From Streptomyces acidiscabies (GTDB taxonomy: Bacteria > Actinomycetota > Actinomycetes > Streptomycetales > Streptomycetaceae): a DNA stretch of 64,000 nt. How positions within the stretch are numbered: position 1 is the first letter of the stretch; each line of letters begins with the position of its first letter. The stretch is from the NCBI RefSeq assembly GCF_020010905.1, contig NZ_JAGJBY010000002.1, positions 3,906,001 through 3,970,000 of the forward strand, given 5' to 3'. The translations under genes and the position numbers were made by a program. Under the pieces are notes generated by a model that was not told the origin of the DNA, did not search any database, and saw nothing but the letters and a program-made list of their open reading frames with translations. Shown here one piece after another: positions 45,511 to 55,200 of the stretch.

Positions 45511-46473
45511 TCAGCTCGTCCGGTTCGGCGCCAGGACCGCGAACGACGAGACGTTGTCGGTCTGGTCGGGATCGACGTCCTCGGGGCTCGCGGGAGCGAT
45601 GAGAGCGGGACCGAAGAGCAGGCCCGCCGCGTGTCCTCCCGACGCCGCGCGCACCGGAACCGTGAAGGTCCGCTGCTCCTTCGCGGCGAGCGCCGGGAAT
45701 GTGCAGACGACGATCTCCGGGATGCCGAGGAACGGTTCCTGGAGAGCGATGGCGCAGCCGTCCGGGAGGGGCTTGTCCCGGTCGACGTTCACCGCGAAGG
45801 GAGTGACCACGGTGACCTGTGTCGCGCCGACTCCCGCCGCCGGACCGACGTTCCCGTAGGTGGAAGTGACCTCCGCCGTTCCGTCCTCGGCCAGCGTGGC
45901 CATGGGAACCGACAGATACAGCCCGGTCTTGTTGCCGTCCGGCGTCTGCGGGGTGGGCCGGGTCAGGGAGAGATAGGCCGGCATCCAGTTGTCGTTGAGG
46001 TTGACGTCGGTGTCGGACGACCCTTCGGCAGGAACGGCGTCGACCACTCCCCGGACCATCCCGGTGATCCGCGCACGCGGGGTCACGTCGATCGGGATCG
46101 ACAGCTCCGTCCGCTCCTTCTCCCCCAGCCCCGCGGGGAGTTCACAGACGACCACTTCGGGGACGGTCGGGTCGAGGTTCTGGTAGCGCATCACGCAGCC
46201 GCTCGGGAGCGGGACGGCCCGGTCGATGTTCGTGTACGGCGGCGTGACGTAGGTGAGGAGCGTCTTGCCGGTGGTGGTCCCCTGCTGGTTGGTGACAGTG
46301 ATCTTCTGCTGTCCGGTGATCCCGGGGGCCTGCTGGACGATATCGGCCTTCACCGACAGGTCTACGGCGGTGGAGTCGTCGGCGGGTTCCGCGTACGACG
46401 GTGAGGCCACCGTCCCGGTCGCGAGCACGGCGAGGGAACAGACGAGGAGCCGGAAGGGGGAACTGCGCGGCAA
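45511..46473 (-). CDS. Secreted protein with two DUF11-like repeats
   Basis: A 320-residue exported protein. The Sec signal peptide (basic start, hydrophobic core LLVCSLAVLATGTVA, Ala-rich cleavage region SYAEP) ends near residue 28. The mature part has two related beta-sandwich repeats: the first contains YVTPPYTNIDRAVPLPSGC and VVVCELPAG, the second VVTPFAVNVDRDKPLPDGC and IVVCTFPAL. Each has one conserved cysteine pair (GC...VC). This resembles DUF11-type repeats of cell-surface proteins. There is no sortase signal. It is convergent to AdhE and follows the glycosyltransferase operon on the same strand. Confidence 0.8.
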   Translation of the reverse strand: MPRSSPFRLLVCSLAVLATGTVASPSYAEPADDSTAVDLSVKADIVQQAPGITGQQKITVTNQQGTTTGKTLLTYVTPPYTNIDRAVPLPSGCVMRYQNLDPTVPEVVVCELPAGLGEKERTELSIPIDVTPRARITGMVRGVVDAVPAEGSSDTDVNLNDNWMPAYLSLTRPTPQTPDGNKTGLYLSVPMATLAEDGTAEVTSTYGNVGPAAGVGATQVTVVTPFAVNVDRDKPLPDGCAIALQEPFLGIPEIVVCTFPALAAKEQRTFTVPVRAASGGHAAGLLFGPALIAPASPEDVDPDQTDNVSSFAVLAPNRTS

Positions 46474-46523
46474 GGGTGCCTCCGGAGCGAGAGTGGGTTA
46501 CACAGAGTGACGTACACGTTGCC

Positions 46524-47747
46524 TCAAGGGCCGGTGGGTGTCCCTGTGGACGCGGCTCGTTTCACCTGAACGGAGCGGTAGACCTCCCGGATGCCGTTCA
46601 GCCAGGTGGCGGACGTGAAGCGCGCGGTCACCCGCTCCAGGCACGCCTCGTGGAAGTGGTCGCGCCCCCGGTCGAGGACACTCAGCAAGGCGTCCGCGAG
46701 GGACATGGGGTCACGCGGGGGCACCAGCGCGCCGACACGTTCGTCCGCCACGGTCCAGGACAGACCGCCGACCCTCGTGGCGACGACGGGAGTCCCGCAG
46801 GCCATGGACTCCACGGCGACCAGACCGAAGGGCTCGTAGTGGGACGGGACGGCCGTGACGTCCGCGCAGCTGTAGTAGAGGGCGGTCTCGTCGTGAGGGA
46901 CGGAACCGCACAGCCGGAGGTTCGCCAGAATCCCGTATCGCCCGGCGAGCCGGACCAGGGGATCGGTCTCCGCCGCACTGCACCCGCCGACGACGAGCAG
47001 CACCGCCGTCGGCCGCTCCCGGCACACACGGGAGAAGGCGTGCACCAACTCCTCCCACCCCTTGCGCGGCTCCAGCCGGCCGAGGAAGAGGACCACGGGA
47101 ACGTCCGCAGGCAGACCGACCGCACGCCGTGCCAGGGCGCGGTCCAACGGCCGGAGCACGCTGGTGTCCACCCCGGGAGGGACGAGCCGCATCCGCTCCC
47201 CGGGAGTCCCGAGGAGCCGGCGCAGATCGTCCGCCTCGGCGGGACAGCCGACCACGACGGCATCGGCCCGCTCCCCGATCCTGCGCTCCGACTCCTCCCG
47301 CAGAGGCGGACACGCACGGTCCAGCGCGGCCCGGCGGACCGCTCCCAGCGAGTGATGGGTGTGCACGACCGGAGTCCGGTGCCGGCGCGCGAGATCGAGA
47401 GCGACCCGGCCGGAGTACCAGTAGTGGCTGTGGACGACGTCGTAGCCACCGCCCTGCCGGAACAGCCGGTCCACCTCCTCGGAGAACTCCTCCAGGACCT
47501 CACCGAACCGGTCCCGGTGCAGCGGCTCCCGGGCACCGGCGGACAGCCGTACGACGCGTGCGCCGGCGCCGATCCGTTCCCGCGCCGGGAGCCGGGGGGA
47601 GGCCCAGCGGGTCGCCACGTCGACCTCGTGGCCGAGTGCGCCCAGCGACGCGGCGAGACTGCGGACGTAGACGTTCTGGCCTCCTTGGAAGCCTGTTCCG
47701 GGTGCGGCGAGCGGGTCGGCGTGGTCGGAGATGTGCAGTACACGCAA
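46524..47747 (-). CDS. GT4-family glycosyltransferase (MshA/sucrose-phosphate-synthase-like)
   Basis: A 407-residue retaining GT-B glycosyltransferase. The N-terminal domain opens MRVLHISDHADPLA with GGQNVYVRSLA; the nucleotide-sugar domain has FLGRLEPRKGWEELV and the E-x7-E motif HYEPFGLVAVESMACGTPVV. It resembles MshA-type enzymes but differs in context. It is the last gene of the polyketide-glutaminase-channel operon, 36 bases after the phosphatase, and may glycosylate the pathway product or a lipid. Donor and acceptor are unknown. Confidence 0.85.
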   Translation of the reverse strand: MRVLHISDHADPLAAPGTGFQGGQNVYVRSLAASLGALGHEVDVATRWASPRLPARERIGAGARVVRLSAGAREPLHRDRFGEVLEEFSEEVDRLFRQGGGYDVVHSHYWYSGRVALDLARRHRTPVVHTHHSLGAVRRAALDRACPPLREESERRIGERADAVVVGCPAEADDLRRLLGTPGERMRLVPPGVDTSVLRPLDRALARRAVGLPADVPVVLFLGRLEPRKGWEELVHAFSRVCRERPTAVLLVVGGCSAAETDPLVRLAGRYGILANLRLCGSVPHDETALYYSCADVTAVPSHYEPFGLVAVESMACGTPVVATRVGGLSWTVADERVGALVPPRDPMSLADALLSVLDRGRDHFHEACLERVTARFTSATWLNGIREVYRSVQVKRAASTGTPTGP

Positions 47748-47766
47748 GGCTCTTCGGTCCGTTCCG

Positions 47767-47790
47767 GTCAGAGAGTCAGAGAGTCAGAGA
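47767..47790. repeat. Three tandem copies of an 8-mer
   Basis: GTCAGAGA is repeated three times perfectly at the stop codon of the phosphatase gene, just before the glycosyltransferase. Slippage here could change the phosphatase C-terminus or the spacing between the genes. Confidence 0.7.
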
Positions 47791-48413
47791 GGGAGGTGCG
47801 CGGTGTCGTTGTGCGCGGTGAGCGTCCAGCGCAGGCCGAGCCGGGGACGGTGCTGGTCCCACGGCTCCTCGCGCCAACGGGTGACGCCGGTGTTCTCGAC
47901 GGTCAGCGGCAGTGGTCCCGGCCAGCCCTCCGGCAGCCGGAAGAAGACGTGGTGCGCGGCGTTGACCGCTTCCCCGTGGGTGACGAGCAGGAGCCGGCGG
48001 CCGGCGTGGAGCCGGGTGAGGGCGGAGAGGGTGCGGCCGATCCGCGTGACGTACGCGGACCAGGACTCGGCGCCGGGTGCCGGGACCCGCCACGGCTCCA
48101 GGACCGGGTTCCCGGCGAAGTCGCCGTGCAGCAGCGCCCGGGGGTGGCCGTCCGCCGTACCGAGGTCCTGTTCCCGCAGGTCGGGGACCAGGTCGACGGG
48201 GAGGCCGAGTGCCTCGGCGGTCTCCACGGCGCGGCGTCTCGGACTGGAACACAGCACGTCGATCCGCTCCTCGCGCAGCCGCGCGGCCAGGTGCTTCGCC
48301 TGATCGTGGCCACGGGGAGTCAGCCCCCGGCAGCCGAGCGGTCCGCCGACGGTGTCCTCGACGTTGCACCAGGCTTCGGCGTGGCGTACCAGCAGCAGTT
48401 CCGTGGCGCTCAT
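47784..48413 (-). CDS. Histidine-phosphatase-superfamily protein
   Basis: A 209-residue phosphoglycerate-mutase-like phosphatase. The catalytic loop is LLVRHAEA (RHA in place of RHG), with a partner Arg-Arg in SSPRRRAVETAEALG and the second catalytic His in LLVTHGEAV. It dephosphorylates small phosphorylated metabolites; the substrate is not predictable. ATG 48413 overlaps the MFS stop (ATGA), so it belongs to the operon. A pathway-specific phosphatase would be consistent with a phosphorylated intermediate. Confidence 0.87.
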   Translation of the reverse strand: MSATELLLVRHAEAWCNVEDTVGGPLGCRGLTPRGHDQAKHLAARLREERIDVLCSSPRRRAVETAEALGLPVDLVPDLREQDLGTADGHPRALLHGDFAGNPVLEPWRVPAPGAESWSAYVTRIGRTLSALTRLHAGRRLLLVTHGEAVNAAHHVFFRLPEGWPGPLPLTVENTGVTRWREEPWDQHRPRLGLRWTLTAHNDTAHLPL

Positions 48414-49588
48414 CGCGTTTCCTTCTGAAGGTCCGGCAGGAGAGGGACAGGGAGGCGGGACCGCGTCCCCAGGGCCAGCAGGCAGGCCATCGCCAGGAAC
48501 AGCACCGGCACGAGGACGAACCCCGCGCGCAGTCCCACGCGGTCGGCGAGCGCGCCGAGCAGGAGCGGGGACACGAACGCCGCCACCCCGACCAGGAGAT
48601 GCAGCCGGGACATGGCACGGTCGGCCGCACCCGGAGCGCGCGAGGAGGCCAGGGAAGCACCGACCGGGAAGAACCCCGCGATCCCCGCACCGGCGGCCAT
48701 CAGGCCGATCAGCCGCGCCGTGCTGGAATCCGCCAGCCAGAAGGCACCGAACCCGGCCGTCGCCGTCAGCAGCGAACCGGCGAGGAGGGACGCCTCGCGG
48801 CCGGGACGCCGTATGACCCCGAACCCGACGGCACGACCGGCCGACTCACCCGCGTAGTACAGGAGGAGGACCGCACCGGCCGAGGGAACCGCGGCTGCCG
48901 CCTCGGACCGGGGAGCGAAGAACACCACGCAGAGTTCGGCGGCCACCCCGGCGGCGACTCCCGCCGAGACCAGCCAGTAGGAAACCGGCAGTACGGCTCC
49001 TCTGCTCACGGCTTCGACCGCCACCGGCCCACCGCGCGCGGCGGACGGCAGCAGGAGCGCCAGCAGCAGGAACCACAGCGCCGGCCACCACCAGGCGCGA
49101 CGCCAGCCGGTATCCGTGTGCGCGGCGGCGGTCACCAGCAGGGGACCGATCAGCGAGGCCAGGCTCGCGCAGAGCCCGTTGAGCGCCAGTCGGCTCGCTC
49201 GCCGCTTGGCGGACGCGTCGACGAGGACCGCTATCACCCCGGCCTGCGACACCGTGCTGGAGAGACCGAGTCCCGTGGCGGCGATGAGCAGCGTCGTCGG
49301 ATCGGGTGCCACGGCGAACAGCACCGCACTCGCGGACAGCACGGCCGACGCGGTCCCGAGGACGCGTGCTCGTCCCCACCGCGCCGACCAGCGTGCGTAA
49401 CCGAGACCCGACACGACCATCGAGGCGGCCAGCAGCGACGGGTACAGACCGATCGCCGCGTACGACATCGGCCAGGTCCTGCGTGCCTCGGCCAGGGTGG
49501 GACTGATCGCCGAGAGGGAGACGCTGCAACCGGCCTGGGACGCGTAGAGGACGGCATGGGGAAGCAACCTGGATCTACCGGTGGGCAT
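48410..49588 (-). CDS. MFS transporter
   Basis: A 392-residue major-facilitator protein with twelve hydrophobic segments. The loop between helices 2 and 3 (YARWSARWGRARVLG) is the family's conserved motif A in degenerate form. It lacks long soluble additions and most resembles small-molecule exporters of secondary-metabolite clusters. ATG 49588 overlaps the end of the ion-channel gene by 14 bases and its stop overlaps the phosphatase start, so it is embedded in the operon and is a candidate product exporter. Confidence 0.85.
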   Translation of the reverse strand: MPTGRSRLLPHAVLYASQAGCSVSLSAISPTLAEARRTWPMSYAAIGLYPSLLAASMVVSGLGYARWSARWGRARVLGTASAVLSASAVLFAVAPDPTTLLIAATGLGLSSTVSQAGVIAVLVDASAKRRASRLALNGLCASLASLIGPLLVTAAAHTDTGWRRAWWWPALWFLLLALLLPSAARGGPVAVEAVSRGAVLPVSYWLVSAGVAAGVAAELCVVFFAPRSEAAAAVPSAGAVLLLYYAGESAGRAVGFGVIRRPGREASLLAGSLLTATAGFGAFWLADSSTARLIGLMAAGAGIAGFFPVGASLASSRAPGAADRAMSRLHLLVGVAAFVSPLLLGALADRVGLRAGFVLVPVLFLAMACLLALGTRSRLPVPLLPDLQKETR

Positions 49589-50474
49589 GTTCTTCGAGGA
49601 CTTCCGGGGTTCTGTGGTCGATGCGCCGGGTGGCGGCCGGTTCGAGAGAGCTTTCGAGGTCGTCCAGAGCGGCGCGCGCCGCGACGATGGCTCCCCGCAG
49701 CCGGCTCGCCGCGTCCTGCGGGTGCGGGACGGCGGCCTTCTCCAGCACGGCCTCCTCCAGCCGGCGTGCCTCGTCGAGGGAGTTGAGGACGACGCCGATG
49801 AGCAGGTTGACGAGGATGAAGGAGCCGAAGAGCACGTACGACGCGAAGTAGAAGATGCTCCAGGGGGAGATCGCCAGACCGGCTCTGACCGTCTCTCCGA
49901 CGCCGTCGAGGGTGACGAGGAGGAAGAGGGTGAGCGTCGCGCGGCCCAGGGAGCCGTAGTGCGCGGGGTCGGCCTCGGCGAACAGTATCCAGCCGAGCAT
50001 CGCGTACAGGTACAGCAGCAGCGTGCAGGCCAGCGCGAAACCGACCGCACCCGGAAGGCTCTTGCCGACGGCGACGATGATGATCCGCAGTTGCGGGAGC
50101 ATCCGCGCGGCACGCAGGACCCGTGCGAGGCGCAGCAGCCGCAGCATGGTGGCGTTCTCGCCGGCCACCGGGAGGAACGCCAGGAGCACGATCGCGAGGT
50201 CGAAGAGGTTCCACGGGTCCCGCACGTACCGGCTCGGCCGGTCGGCGTGCGCGGCGATCCGCAGGACGGCCTCGACGGCGAAGGCGGCCAGGAACACGTG
50301 CTCGACGGCCTTGAGCAAGGGTCTCCACGCCGCTACGACTCCGGAGTACGTCTCGACGCCGAGCAGCAGCGCGTTGGCGAGGATCAGCCAGAGCATCAGC
50401 TGAACGAACCGGTCGGACTCGGTGACCGCGCGGCAGCGCTCGGCCACGGTCTGCCGGTGTGACAGAGGGGACAA
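49575..50474 (-). CDS. Voltage-gated ion channel, NaChBac-like
   Basis: A 299-residue six-transmembrane channel subunit. The voltage sensor S4 has arginines at every third position (LRLLRLARVLRAARMLPQLR), preceded by the S2-S3 acidic cluster (DPWNLFDLAIV). The pore loop is LFLLVTLDGVGETVRAG, corresponding to the TLESW filter of bacterial sodium channels but reading TLDGV; S6 (SFILVNLLIGVVLNSL) leads into a charged C-terminal helix. Four subunits would form a cation channel. A channel gene inside a polyketide operon is unusual. It starts four bases after the glutaminase stop. Confidence 0.85.
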   Translation of the reverse strand: MSPLSHRQTVAERCRAVTESDRFVQLMLWLILANALLLGVETYSGVVAAWRPLLKAVEHVFLAAFAVEAVLRIAAHADRPSRYVRDPWNLFDLAIVLLAFLPVAGENATMLRLLRLARVLRAARMLPQLRIIIVAVGKSLPGAVGFALACTLLLYLYAMLGWILFAEADPAHYGSLGRATLTLFLLVTLDGVGETVRAGLAISPWSIFYFASYVLFGSFILVNLLIGVVLNSLDEARRLEEAVLEKAAVPHPQDAASRLRGAIVAARAALDDLESSLEPAATRRIDHRTPEVLEEHAHR

Positions 50475-50478
50475 GGGA

Positions 50479-52221
50479 TTACTGCGCTCTCGTGGCGCCG
50501 GACGGATTCCCTTTCGTCGCCTTCCTCGCGACGGACGGCGGGGGAGCGGAGGGAGGTGTTTCCGTGGCCCCGCCGGAACCGGAGGCGGATCCCGGGGAGC
50601 GGATGGCGTCGGATCCGGAAGCCGGCCGGGAAGCGGTGGCCGGTGCCGGTCCCCTGGAGTCGCTGGGACTGTGCTGACCAGGCACCCCTCGCGAGGACAC
50701 CGCCGCCTTCAGCAGCTCCGCCACCTCCGCGTGCCCCCCGCGCTCCGCGTCCGCGAGCGGCGTTCCGCCCCACCGGTCCCGGGGAGCCGGTGCCACCCCG
50801 TGCGAGAGGAGGTACCGTACGGCCTCCGTGCGGCCCTCCGAGGCGGCCAGGTGCAACGGTGTACGTCCGTCGTAGTCGGCCGCCGACAGATCCGCTCCCG
50901 ACGCGGCGGCCCGGCGGATCTCGTCGAGGTCGCCCTGGCTGGCCGCCCAGCAGGCCGCGACCACGTTCTCCACCCGGCTCTGGTGGCGCAGCAGCCGCAG
51001 ATCCTTGCGGTGCGAGGTCGCCGTACCCGCCGCGTGCGGATGGACGTTGTACGACTCGACCAGCCGTCGGCAGAACTCGATCCCCCGGACGGAGTTGCCC
51101 AGTTCGTCCAGTCGCGGCGACCAGACACACACCCCCAGGACCTGCGGGATGACGACGATCAGCGCACCCGAGACGCCGCTCTTGGCGGGGAGCCCCACCG
51201 TGAAGGCGAACTCGCCGGAGAAGTCGTACATCCCGCACGACGACATCAGCGACAGGCAGTGCTGGACGGTCTCCTCGTGGAACACCCGGTCGCCGGTCAG
51301 CGGACACACCCCGCCGTTCGCGAAGGTCGCCGCGACGATGCCGAGCCCCTGCGCGTCCAGCTCCACCGAGCAGCACTGGAAGTAGAAGTCCAGAGTCTCC
51401 TGGAGGTCGGTACCCGGCGGGAAGGCGTTGCGCTCCCGCATCGAGTAGCCGAGCGCGAAGTTGCGGTCCGCGGTCTGCCGTTCGGAGAGGTAGACGGCGT
51501 TGTTGAAGCCCGGCCTGCGTCCTCCGGCGAGCCGCTGCCAGGTCTGCGCCACATGGTCGAACCGGTCGGCGAGCGGCCGGCCGGGTTCGATCAGCGCGCA
51601 GCTCATGATGGCACCCGCGTTGATCATCGGGTTGTGGGGACGGCCCTGCCGGTTGAGGGTCAGCTCGTTGAAGCTGAGTCCGCTGGGTTCGCGTCCCACG
51701 TGCCGGTGAGCGGCCTCGACCCCCTGGTCCTCCAGCGCCATGCAGTAGCCGACGGTCTTGGACACCGACTGCACGCAGAACGGCACGTCGGCGTCGCCGA
51801 TGGTGTGCCGCTGTCCGTCGACCGTGCACAGGGAGATGGCGAACTGCTCCGGGTCCACGCGCGCGAGCTGCGGGATGTAGTCGGCGACCGCTCCACCGCG
51901 CAGGGGGAGCACCTCCGCGTGGATCCGGTCGATGTCGGCCGTGAGGCCGGCGAAGTCCGGTACGACCAGCCGGCCTTGCATCGCGCGCTGCACCAGTCCG
52001 CTGTGGTGCTGGATCAGCGTGACGAACTCGGCGAAGCCGATCTCCCGCTCCGCGTCCTGGGTGGCGTCCAGGATCCCCTGGATCCGCGGGTCGTCCTCCA
52101 GGATCCCGGTCCGAGCGAGGTGCTCGACCAGTTCCGTGCGGGACAGCCCCTGGCTGGAGTCGTCGTCGAACGCGTCGAACAGAGCGCGGTAGGCGGGCTC
52201 GAAGGCGTCGGGGGAATTCAA
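50479..52221 (-). CDS. Glutaminase with EF-hand-like and ankyrin domains (kidney-type architecture)
   Basis: A 580-residue serine-dependent glutaminase: glutamine to glutamate + ammonia. Residues ~1-75 form an EF-hand-like helical domain (DDDSSQGLSRTELVEHL). Residues ~95-400 are the catalytic domain with Tyr of VADYIPQLA, SxxK in CVQSVSKTVGY, NPMINAGAI and SCGMYDFSGEFAF. Residues ~430-500 hold ankyrin repeats (YDGRTPLHLAASEG, RDRWGGTPLADAE). The same order, with near-identical motifs, is found in animal KGA/GLS; E. coli-type glutaminases lack both flanking domains. A disordered Pro/Ser/Ala tail follows. TTG 52221 overlaps the PKS stop (TTGA), so it is tightly coupled to the megasynthase. Confidence 0.92.
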   Translation of the reverse strand: MNSPDAFEPAYRALFDAFDDDSSQGLSRTELVEHLARTGILEDDPRIQGILDATQDAEREIGFAEFVTLIQHHSGLVQRAMQGRLVVPDFAGLTADIDRIHAEVLPLRGGAVADYIPQLARVDPEQFAISLCTVDGQRHTIGDADVPFCVQSVSKTVGYCMALEDQGVEAAHRHVGREPSGLSFNELTLNRQGRPHNPMINAGAIMSCALIEPGRPLADRFDHVAQTWQRLAGGRRPGFNNAVYLSERQTADRNFALGYSMRERNAFPPGTDLQETLDFYFQCCSVELDAQGLGIVAATFANGGVCPLTGDRVFHEETVQHCLSLMSSCGMYDFSGEFAFTVGLPAKSGVSGALIVVIPQVLGVCVWSPRLDELGNSVRGIEFCRRLVESYNVHPHAAGTATSHRKDLRLLRHQSRVENVVAACWAASQGDLDEIRRAAASGADLSAADYDGRTPLHLAASEGRTEAVRYLLSHGVAPAPRDRWGGTPLADAERGGHAEVAELLKAAVSSRGVPGQHSPSDSRGPAPATASRPASGSDAIRSPGSASGSGGATETPPSAPPPSVARKATKGNPSGATRAQ

Positions 52222-55200
52222 CGGGTTCTCGTTTCTTCGGTGGGGGGATTCTGCGGGGAAGGCGCGGTCCCCGGTATGTCGACCGTCCCGACCGACTGGA
52301 TCCGCATCCCCGTGAAGGACAGGACCGGTTCACCGGCGAGCGTCAGCGCGTGGAAGCGGCCGAGCGTGCGGTCCTCGACGAGTTGGATGCCGTCCGGGTG
52401 CCGTACGAAGTGGCTGAGGTCGTCGCCGTGCCGGTAGATCTCCAGCCGGTCGAGCCCGGTGGGAGCGCTGACCGGGGTGCCGGACGCGCCGGCCGGCCGC
52501 AGCGCGTGGGTGCGTGCGAGCGCGTCGACTAGGAGCGCGGGGACGAGCATCCGGCCGTAGAACAGCGCGTCGGGCGCGGTCCGGGGACGCCAGAGGCTGC
52601 GACCGCCGTCCGAGGTGAACCGGTGGTCCGTGGTGTTGACGAACGAACCCCGCAGGGGGATGGGGCTGTCCGGTTCGTAGTACGGGTCGTACGCCGCCGT
52701 CCCCTCCGTGAGCGCCGGCGGGGCCTGCGCCTCGGGGTGCGCGTCGAGGTCGACGAGCGCCTCGGTGTGCAGAGCGTCCCGGCTCAGGACCCGGCCGTCC
52801 GGCGCGGAGGTGGTGGAGGTGACGGTCACGCGGACCGTGCCGGGTCCGGTCAGTTCGGCGCGGACCGTGTGCCGTACGCGACTGTCGGGACGTACCCGGA
52901 TGAAGCGGTGGTACCGGACGTCCCGTACGACGTCGGGCCGGGCGCCGGGGACGAGCGCGGCGGCGGCCTCCGCGAGCAGCGCCAGCACCAGGGTTCCCGG
53001 GAGCGTCGGCAGACCGGTCACCGGGTGCTCCGACACCAGACGGACCTGACGGTCGGTGAAGGTCAGGTCCCACTCAGCGACGCCGGTCCCGCGCGGGCGG
53101 GGTACGCCGAGGAAGGCGCCGGTGCCGGCAGCTGCCAGCCGCGGCATGCGGCCGGCGATGAACCGTCGTTCGGTGCTCCCCAGTTGGACCACCCCCGGCA
53201 GCCAGCGCTGGGGGAGCCGCAGGAGGCTCAGGAAGTGCTGTGCCCCCTCCTCGTCCGAGACCTGGGAGAGATGACCCCGGCGTTTCACGGCGTCGCCGAC
53301 CAGGTCGCGGGTCGCCATGCCGCTCTGCGACCACAGGGTCCAGGCGACGGTGAACTCGGTTCGGTCGGTGTGCGAGCCGGCCCTCGCCGCAGCGCCGAGG
53401 AGGTCGTTGGCGGCGGCGTAGTCGATCTCGCCGGGCAGCCCGAGGACCCCGGTGAGGGAGCCGAAGTTGCACCACTGCCGTACGGGCACGGAGTCGAAGG
53501 CGTCGCGCAGGCAGTGGTAGCCGAGGAGCTTGACGTCCCTGATGCGCCGGAACTCGCTCAGCGACTTGGTCGCGAGGTCGCCCCCGCGATGGACCCCGGC
53601 CGCGTTGACGAGCAGGTCGATACGGGGGTGCTCGGCCGCGACACGCCGCGCCGCCGCGCTCACCTGGCCGGGGTCGGTGACGTCGGCCCGCAGGTAGTGG
53701 ACCCGGCCCTCTCCGCACAGGGCGCCGAGCCGGTCGACGGTGCGAGCGGCCTCGCGCGCCGAGGCCAGGATGTCGTACCGGCGCACCGCCTCACCCGGCG
53801 TCGCCCCCGCCCCGGTGCAGAGGAGGTCCGCGATGAAACCCCGGCGCCGGCCCGCGAACTCCTCGTCCGACTCGGCGCGGATCTCCGGCGGGACCGCGTC
53901 GAGGTCGCTGGACCCGATGAGCCACAGATGGCAGCGGTGCCGCCGTACGAGACGGAGCAGGATGCTCGCGGTGATGCCGCGCGCGCCGCCGACCGCGACG
54001 ACCACGCTGTCGTCGTCCAGGAGAGACAGGAGAGGAGGCCCGTCGGGGGTGATGTCGGCGGGGGAGAGGGTCTCGGTGTGCCGCACGCCGTGCCGCAGGA
54101 AACTCACCGGGATCTCCGGCCGGTGCCGGGACGCCTCCTCGATCTGGCCGAGCGCCTCGGGGAGCGGCGCGTCGGTCGTGAGCGCGTGCAGCCAGACGTC
54201 CGGCAGGTCCCACAGCGCGCTCTTCAGCATCCCGGTGAACAGCGCCCCGTGCGGATGCGCCACCCCGCCGGCCTGCGGGTCCAGCAGACACACCACAGCG
54301 GAACCCCCGGCTGGCAGCTCCCGCAGCGCGAGGAACGCGGCCTCCTGCGCGGCCAGCAGAGCGGGACGGGGACGGCCGGGCCAAGCGGTCCTCGCCGGAC
54401 TGACGAACACCCGCAGATGAGCGGGGCGCCCGCAGTCCCGCACCAGACCGGCCACGTACTCCTCACTGACCTTCGACCTGGCGTCCATGACGACCAGCGT
54501 GGCCCCGGCCGCACGCACCGCGTCGGCCAGCGACTTCGCGAGCGCCGCGTCGTCGACGATCACCAGACACCCGTCGGGAAGCGGAGCGACGGCCGGATGC
54601 TCCTCCGCACCGTGCCGCACCGGATCTGCGGTCACCTCGAAACGCATCAACTGAGGCCGCTCGCCGACAGGTTGCTCCTGGAGAGCCAACCGCCGCAGGA
54701 GTACGACGATGTCGTCGGCACCCCCGAAACAGCGGTTGGGGTCCAGCGGCGTCGCCGCGAGCGCGTCGGGAAGCTCCGCGAGGACCGGCCAGCCCCGCTC
54801 GGCGGCCTGCTCGGCGCTGGCCAGCGCGAGCAGGAAGGCACCCTCGCGTACCGCGTCGTCCGCCACCCCGAACAGCGCCCCGGACGCGGGCAGGGTGTTG
54901 CCGTGCGCGGCGACCAGGAGCGCCAAGTCGCAGTCCCCGTCGCGCAGATAGCGTGCGGCGACCGCGTAGGCGTCGCGCCCCGAGGTACGGCCCGTGTCGA
55001 CGGCCAGCGCGGGACCGTGCAGGTCGTGCCGCCCCGCGATCCGTCCCGCGACCACGTTCGGGAGGATTCCCGGCAGCGAGTCGGGACCGACCTCGGCGAC
55101 CCTGGCGGACAGCTCCGTACGGTACGTCCGCCACCAGCGTGCCGTCCGCGACGTCGTGCCGGCGGCGGAGTCCAGCGCCGAGGCGAAGCAGCGTACGGAG

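Noticed and set aside
47767..47790. Possible CRISPR-like or phase-variation repeat
   Set aside because: Only three 8-base copies without spacers. It is a simple tandem repeat at a stop codon, noted only as a repeat.
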